IMG/VR virus record: IMGVR_UViG_3300048837_000263
Location: 1-42,101 of that record
Source of the DNA: a virus
DNA: 42,101 bases
Direction: 5' to 3' (one strand)
Shown here in pieces: positions 38,530-42,101 of this stretch. A program made the translations under genes and the position numbers. The stretch's first letter is position 1, and each line of letters opens with the position of its first letter. The notes under the pieces are model-generated. The model was not told where the DNA came from. It was given only the letters and a program-made list of their open reading frames with translations, and made no database searches.

Positions 38530-39354
38530 CTATTCGATAACCTCGCCTTCAGCCTCGGACGGCACGACGGTCTGCGGGATATCAACGTCGTCATCGACGA
38601 CGCGCGATCGTGGGCGAGTCAAGTCGGTGTCTTGGTCCATATGCTCGACCAGTCGGTCGATATCGGAGTTCGAGGGCAGCACTGACAGGAGCTGCCGCGA
38701 AACGGTCTTGAGCGCCATTTCGGGGTACCAGTCCCTCCAAGGCCCTCCGTACTGCGCCGATTTACTGACAGCCTTGCGACGGTCAACGTCGTCCAGGTGC
38801 ATGACCTGGAATGCCTCGGTGCCGTCCTTGAGCCGTGCGTGGGCATAGACGCAGAGCAGTCCTCCGCGCTTGCCAGCGTAAATAGGTTTATGGACTAGCT
38901 TCTGATTCGATCCGTGCTCAAATTCAAACTCCTCGCCCTCATAGACGCACTGGGCGGTGAACGAGGAAACCTCACCAGACTGCCGCATTTTTTTACGGAT
39001 GCCCGCAATCATGGGCATGTATTGCACGACCTCGATCCACTTGTCTTTGCCGCTCTCGTCCTTGACCTTCGTCTTGTAGACAACGAGGGCAGCCTCCTTC
39101 TTATTCGGCAAGAGTCCGTCGCTGGCGGCCTGCAGGCACGCGGTGAACAGCGTCCCCTGGTCTGCATTGAGGAGCTTCGGATCAAGAGCTAGCGCCGAGA
39201 TTACGACGCTGCGAAATCGCTCGAACGGAATCTGAGCGGGCAATGCCGCAGCAAATGTGCCTTGCTTCGCATCGATGAGCGAGCAAAACTTATCGATCGG
39301 TTTCTCGCGCTTGGCGGGCGCATGTGTTGGTTGGGTGGCAATATCGGTGGTCAT
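38530..39354 (-). CDS. recT: RecT-family single-strand annealing protein
   Basis: The 274-residue product starts at ATG 39354 (ATGA overlap with the exonuclease gene; GAGAGG upstream). It matches RecT: PAQIPFERFRSVVISALALD, ADQGTLFTACLQAASDGLLP, KEAALVVYKTKVKDESGKDK with IEVVQYMPMIAGIRKKMRQS, and AHARLKDGTEAFQVMHLDDV. It should anneal complementary strands during recombination-dependent replication and repair, fed by the neighbouring exonuclease. The C-terminal tail is acidic (VVDDDVDIPQ...EAEGEVIE), possibly for binding partner proteins such as SSB. Confidence 0.93.
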   Translation of the reverse strand: MTTDIATQPTHAPAKREKPIDKFCSLIDAKQGTFAAALPAQIPFERFRSVVISALALDPKLLNADQGTLFTACLQAASDGLLPNKKEAALVVYKTKVKDESGKDKWIEVVQYMPMIAGIRKKMRQSGEVSSFTAQCVYEGEEFEFEHGSNQKLVHKPIYAGKRGGLLCVYAHARLKDGTEAFQVMHLDDVDRRKAVSKSAQYGGPWRDWYPEMALKTVSRQLLSVLPSNSDIDRLVEHMDQDTDLTRPRSRVVDDDVDIPQTVVPSEAEGEVIE

Positions 39355-40175
39355 ATTTCGTAAACCTCTCTGAGCCAAATCGGCTCGCTGTCGCCATGTG
39401 CTAGGGCATTGAGTGCGGCCTCGTTCTCGGACCGGCCGTCAGCAACTCGTTGTTCGCTTGCCTGGTACACCGCAACGAGGTGCGGTGCGGATGATTGCAC
39501 GACGACGAAGCGATAGGCGATCTCGTACTCGTCGCCAATGATAGCACGCAAGGCGTCGATGTAGAACGCGGCGCGTCGAAAATATCCGAGCTTTTGCGCG
39601 TGCCAACGCCACTCGTGAGGATAGATTTCTGCCGATGTTTTGAGATCCTCGATGATCACGAGTCCATCGCCGTTTCGGACGCGAATACGATCTGGCTTGA
39701 ATCGCACAAAGTGTCCGCAGAGATACGAGACGTAGCCCTGCTCGGTCGACACAATGCTCGTCGTGCGCAAGTACTTGGCCATCGCTCCAGCCTCGTGCGA
39801 GCGCTGAACCGACGCTACCATCGATTTGGCTTTGTCTATCTTGTCTGGATGAAGCACTATGCATCCCGGGTTGTCGAGCACGAACGCCGCACACTCGGCA
39901 GTGTTGCTTGCAACGGCTCGGCCGTTCTTCATTGGTCGCGCAACGTACTTTGGTGCGCTATCCGGTTCATAATACATCGCGTGCGTGATGGTCCCCAGAT
40001 CCATAGCTTCCGTCACCTCCGTTGGCGTTAGCATCTCGTGCGGGTGCCAGCGAGACTCGTCCTCGGTATAGATGCCAGCCTTCAGGAGTGTGCTACACGC
40101 GAGCTCGTCGCGTGAGTGGTACGATGCGCTGTCGACCTCGGCCGGCGCGAGTAGTGATTGGAGTTGGGTGATCAT
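39351..40175 (-). CDS. PD-(D/E)XK exonuclease (RecE/ExoVIII-like)
   Basis: The 274 residues start at ATG 40175, overlapping the ATPase stop. LGTITHAMYYEP (H66) is followed by FKPDRIR (D162), IIEDLKTSA (E176, K179) and WHAQKLGYFRRAAFY (Q194, Y198): the H...PD...ExK...QxxxY order of the exonuclease VIII/PDDEXK_12 family. With RecT it forms the classical two-component recombinase, where 5'-3' resection makes single strands for annealing. Confidence 0.9.
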   Translation of the reverse strand: MITQLQSLLAPAEVDSASYHSRDELACSTLLKAGIYTEDESRWHPHEMLTPTEVTEAMDLGTITHAMYYEPDSAPKYVARPMKNGRAVASNTAECAAFVLDNPGCIVLHPDKIDKAKSMVASVQRSHEAGAMAKYLRTTSIVSTEQGYVSYLCGHFVRFKPDRIRVRNGDGLVIIEDLKTSAEIYPHEWRWHAQKLGYFRRAAFYIDALRAIIGDEYEIAYRFVVVQSSAPHLVAVYQASEQRVADGRSENEAALNALAHGDSEPIWLREVYEI

Positions 40176-41464
40176 TGCGCCACTCTCCCGTCGTGCATGA
40201 TGATCGAGCATTCGGGCCCGGTGCCTACCCGCTCCATGAGCACCTGCATGTCGCGGTCAATAGCCCACTGCGCGACGACGGCGAGCATGTCGTCGTCCAG
40301 AAACGCACCCTCGCGCATGAGCACGCAGCGAAGCCGTGGAAACATAGCCTCGACGATAGTCAGTGACACTCGCACCCTGACGGCCTGAGACGCCTGCTCG
40401 AATGGCAGGCCCTGGTACGTGATACCGGACTCGCTGAGTCCAAGCCCCTCGACGGGCCATGCTGCATCGCGTATGGCGGCCTCGCGGGCAGTGCGAGTCG
40501 CTGCGATGCGCTCGTTGAGCGCCGCCGCTTCGTCGCGCAGGGCATCGCGCTTGCGCACGAGCTCGGCACGTGCGGCTGCTCGATCGACGCGTGCATTATG
40601 CTCGCTGACGCCGGCGATCTTGGCCGTGATGGGGGCGGGCTGGCCGACGGGCATCGACTCCGCCGACTGTTCCGCGGCGAGTGCCGACTTGTCGGCCTCG
40701 TCCGCTTTGGCGGACGCCATCATCTCAGATTGCTTGGCGCGCTCAAGCTCGCGCTCCAGCTCCATTCGGCGGTCGGTGGCCTCGGTGGCCGCTGCCATGA
40801 CGCGATCGGCATGTCGGCGCAACTCGCCAGCACGGCGCAATGCAGCCTCTCGATCGCGCGTAATCTCGTGCTCACGGGCGAGATCGGCTATCAGGGCAGC
40901 GGTGTCGAGCCGCTCGGTCGGCGCGTCGGGGTCCGGTGCGAGGCCGTCGATACGCGCCGAGAGATCCTTGCCGGCAGCGACGACGTTTTTGCGCCGATCC
41001 ATAGCCTCGCGCTCATCCGCGTCGAGGGCCGATGTGTCGAGTTTAGTGATCTCCTGCAGGATGGCCCGCTGCTTCGCCGGGGTATCGCGCACAAACGCGA
41101 GCGGGTCGAGTGCCAGCGTGCCAGCCATGGCCGAGAGCATCGCTTGCGGCGACTTGATCTCCGATCGCACGCCGTCTGCTCCGGTGTGCGTGAGCGTCGT
41201 GACGACGCCGCTGGCCGTGTGCCGCTGACGGACGCGGTAGCCGTCGTCGAGCTGCACGACGATCTCCGCGGACTCCGAGCCCTCGCGGATCGGCTGCGCG
41301 GGCATGACTCGCTTGCCGCCGAATGCCATCTCGACGGCGTCCAACAAAGTGGACTTGCCCTGTTCGTTTTTCCCACCGACAATAAATAGGTGGGTGCCTG
41401 TGGTGACCTCCGCGTGGGAGATGCGTTTGATGTTGTCTATGGTGATGGACTGTATTTTTGACAT
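40172..41464 (-). CDS. SMC/RecF/SbcC-like coiled-coil ATPase
   Basis: The 430-residue product starts at ATG 41464 with GAGAGGT upstream. The N-terminus (KIQSITIDNIKRISHAEVTT followed by FIVGGKNEQGKSTLLDAVEM) has a Walker A (30-39, GGKNEQGKST) of SMC-type ATPases. Residues about 165-315 are a coiled coil rich in Ala, Arg and Glu. The C-terminus (FPRLRCVLMREGAFLDDDML AVVAQWAIDRDMQVLMERV) provides Walker B/D-loop-like residues. It lies in one operon with exonuclease and RecT and probably helps process DNA ends. The coiled coil is short compared with full SbcC. Confidence 0.85.
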   Translation of the reverse strand: MSKIQSITIDNIKRISHAEVTTGTHLFIVGGKNEQGKSTLLDAVEMAFGGKRVMPAQPIREGSESAEIVVQLDDGYRVRQRHTASGVVTTLTHTGADGVRSEIKSPQAMLSAMAGTLALDPLAFVRDTPAKQRAILQEITKLDTSALDADEREAMDRRKNVVAAGKDLSARIDGLAPDPDAPTERLDTAALIADLAREHEITRDREAALRRAGELRRHADRVMAAATEATDRRMELERELERAKQSEMMASAKADEADKSALAAEQSAESMPVGQPAPITAKIAGVSEHNARVDRAAARAELVRKRDALRDEAAALNERIAATRTAREAAIRDAAWPVEGLGLSESGITYQGLPFEQASQAVRVRVSLTIVEAMFPRLRCVLMREGAFLDDDMLAVVAQWAIDRDMQVLMERVGTGPECSIIMHDGRVAQ

Positions 41465-41481
41465 TTTTTTACCTCTCGAAA

Positions 41482-42101
41482 CTAGGCCCGTAGAGCCGCG
41501 ATGATATCCTCGCGAGTCGCATCGGGCGAAAAACTGGGCATCGGGTGCCCGTCTAGCCACAACAGACGAGTGGCGGCCGATGCCACACTCTGCCCACGAG
41601 TACCCCCACCTAGACGGCACGCCCATCCAGCTACACAGCACGGGGTCCCGCAGGATGCATCATCCGTGACGGAGCCCCACTTACTCTGATCATGCAGATC
41701 AGGGTGAGACTCGATATGATCTGCGACGAGTTTGCGCAGCACTAATGGATCTGGAGCGTCACTAAATCGGAATCCGAACGCGCCACTGAGGTCGGCGCCA
41801 CTGAGGTCGGCGCTGCGCAGGTCGGCGCCGATCATGGACGCGCCGCGCAGGTCGGCGCCGATCATGGACGCGCCACTGAGGTCGGCGCCGATCAGGTCGG
41901 CGCCGCTGAGGTCGGCGCCGCTGAGGTAGGCGCTGCGCAGGTCGGCGCCGATCATGGACGCGCCACTGAGGTCGGCGCCGCGCAGGTCGGCGCCGATCAT
42001 GGACGCGCCACTGAGGTCGGCGCCGATCAGGTCGGCGCCGCTGAGGTCGGCGCCGCTGAGGTAGGCGCTGCGCAGGTCGGCGCCGATCATGGACGCGCCA
42101 C
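41482..42101 (-). CDS. Pentapeptide-repeat protein, C-terminal part (continues at 116)
   Basis: This is the rest of the gene that starts at about 455. The first 103 or so residues here are pentapeptides (GADLS, GASMI, SAYLS). Then comes a separate domain of about 98 residues: VLRKLVADHIESHPDLHDQS with KWG, then CGTPCCVAGWACRLGGG, then AATRLLWLDGHPMPSF and the ending TREDIIAALRA. The 'HPxxHDQxxWG...CGTxxCxAGWA' pattern also occurs in other phage proteins without a known role. The Cys cluster could bind metal. The stop is TAG, 17 bases ahead of the ATPase start. Fusion of a beta-helix array to this domain is uncommon. Confidence 0.85.
   Translation of the reverse strand, partial: GASMIGADLRSAYLSGADLSGADLIGADLSGASMIGADLRGADLSGASMIGADLRSAYLSGADLSGADLIGADLSGASMIGADLRGASMIGADLRSADLSGADLSGAFGFRFSDAPDPLVLRKLVADHIESHPDLHDQSKWGSVTDDASCGTPCCVAGWACRLGGGTRGQSVASAATRLLWLDGHPMPSFSPDATREDIIAALRA
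41852..42101. repeat. 135-bp tandem repeats (right part)
   Basis: The unit 41852-41986 is identical to 1-135, and 41987-42101 starts the next copy. Joined through the terminal overlap, three nearly identical units in a row result (41852-41986, 41987-42101 with 116-135, 136-270). Confidence 0.9.
41987..42101. repeat. Terminal direct repeat, right copy (equals 1-115)
   Basis: Identical to bases 1-115 over the full 115 bases. See the left copy for the frame argument for circular joining. Confidence 0.9.

Overview
The window is a nearly complete, probably complete, genome of a tailed phage with a contractile tail (myovirus morphology). The last 115 bases repeat the first 115 exactly, and one gene runs off the left end and continues in frame at the right end once that overlap is removed. 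The contig is therefore best read as a circular (or circularly permuted) assembly of about 41,986 unique bases, broken inside a pentapeptide-repeat gene. The DNA is GC-rich. A lipoprotein beside a membrane protein at the end of the late region suggests a Gram-negative host, but nothing here names the host. I found no integrase, attachment site, tRNA or own DNA polymerase, so a lytic, host-replication-dependent lifestyle is the simplest reading.

Layout. A divergent control region near 430-660 separates two transcription units. Rightward from it lie a small HTH protein, a tiny membrane peptide, a RadD-like DEAD/DEAH helicase, a Dam-type adenine methylase, a VRR-NUC nuclease and three unknown genes, ending at a good intrinsic terminator (5367-5395). 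A second small HTH protein and a TOPRIM/VapE-type primase-helicase follow. An AT-rich 560-base gap (7922-8483) with iteron-like repeats and a promoter-like TATAAT then precedes the late genes.

The late genes (8484-34565) read: two fibre-like virion proteins, protease/scaffold (DUF2213), cement protein, major capsid protein (DUF2184), neck genes, a LamG-like protein, tail terminator, sheath (DUF3383), tube (DUF3277), a tail chaperone with a -1 frameshift extension, tape measure, baseplate (Dit-like, plug, hub, spike, peptidase, gp25, J, DUF2612), fibre, small and large terminase, portal, MuF protein, then lysis-like genes. Portal and terminase are thus separated from the capsid genes by the whole tail. 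A beta-rich module of about 100 residues appears four times in three different virion proteins.

Leftward (from about 455 across the contig ends down to 34558) runs an accessory/early operon: pentapeptide-repeat protein, SMC/RecF-like ATPase, PD-(D/E)XK exonuclease, RecT annealase, a hairpin-rich gap, an Acb2-like anti-CBASS protein, a DUF6948 protein, a remarkable alternating-glycine (GX)n protein, two unknowns, a C5-cytosine methyltransferase that is interrupted by an amber codon and overprinted by a second conserved-looking frame, a small protein, an HExxH metallopeptidase-like protein and an unknown. Most genes overlap by ATGA-type junctions, implying translational coupling. The leftward operon combines recombination with counter-defence and holds the most unusual content.
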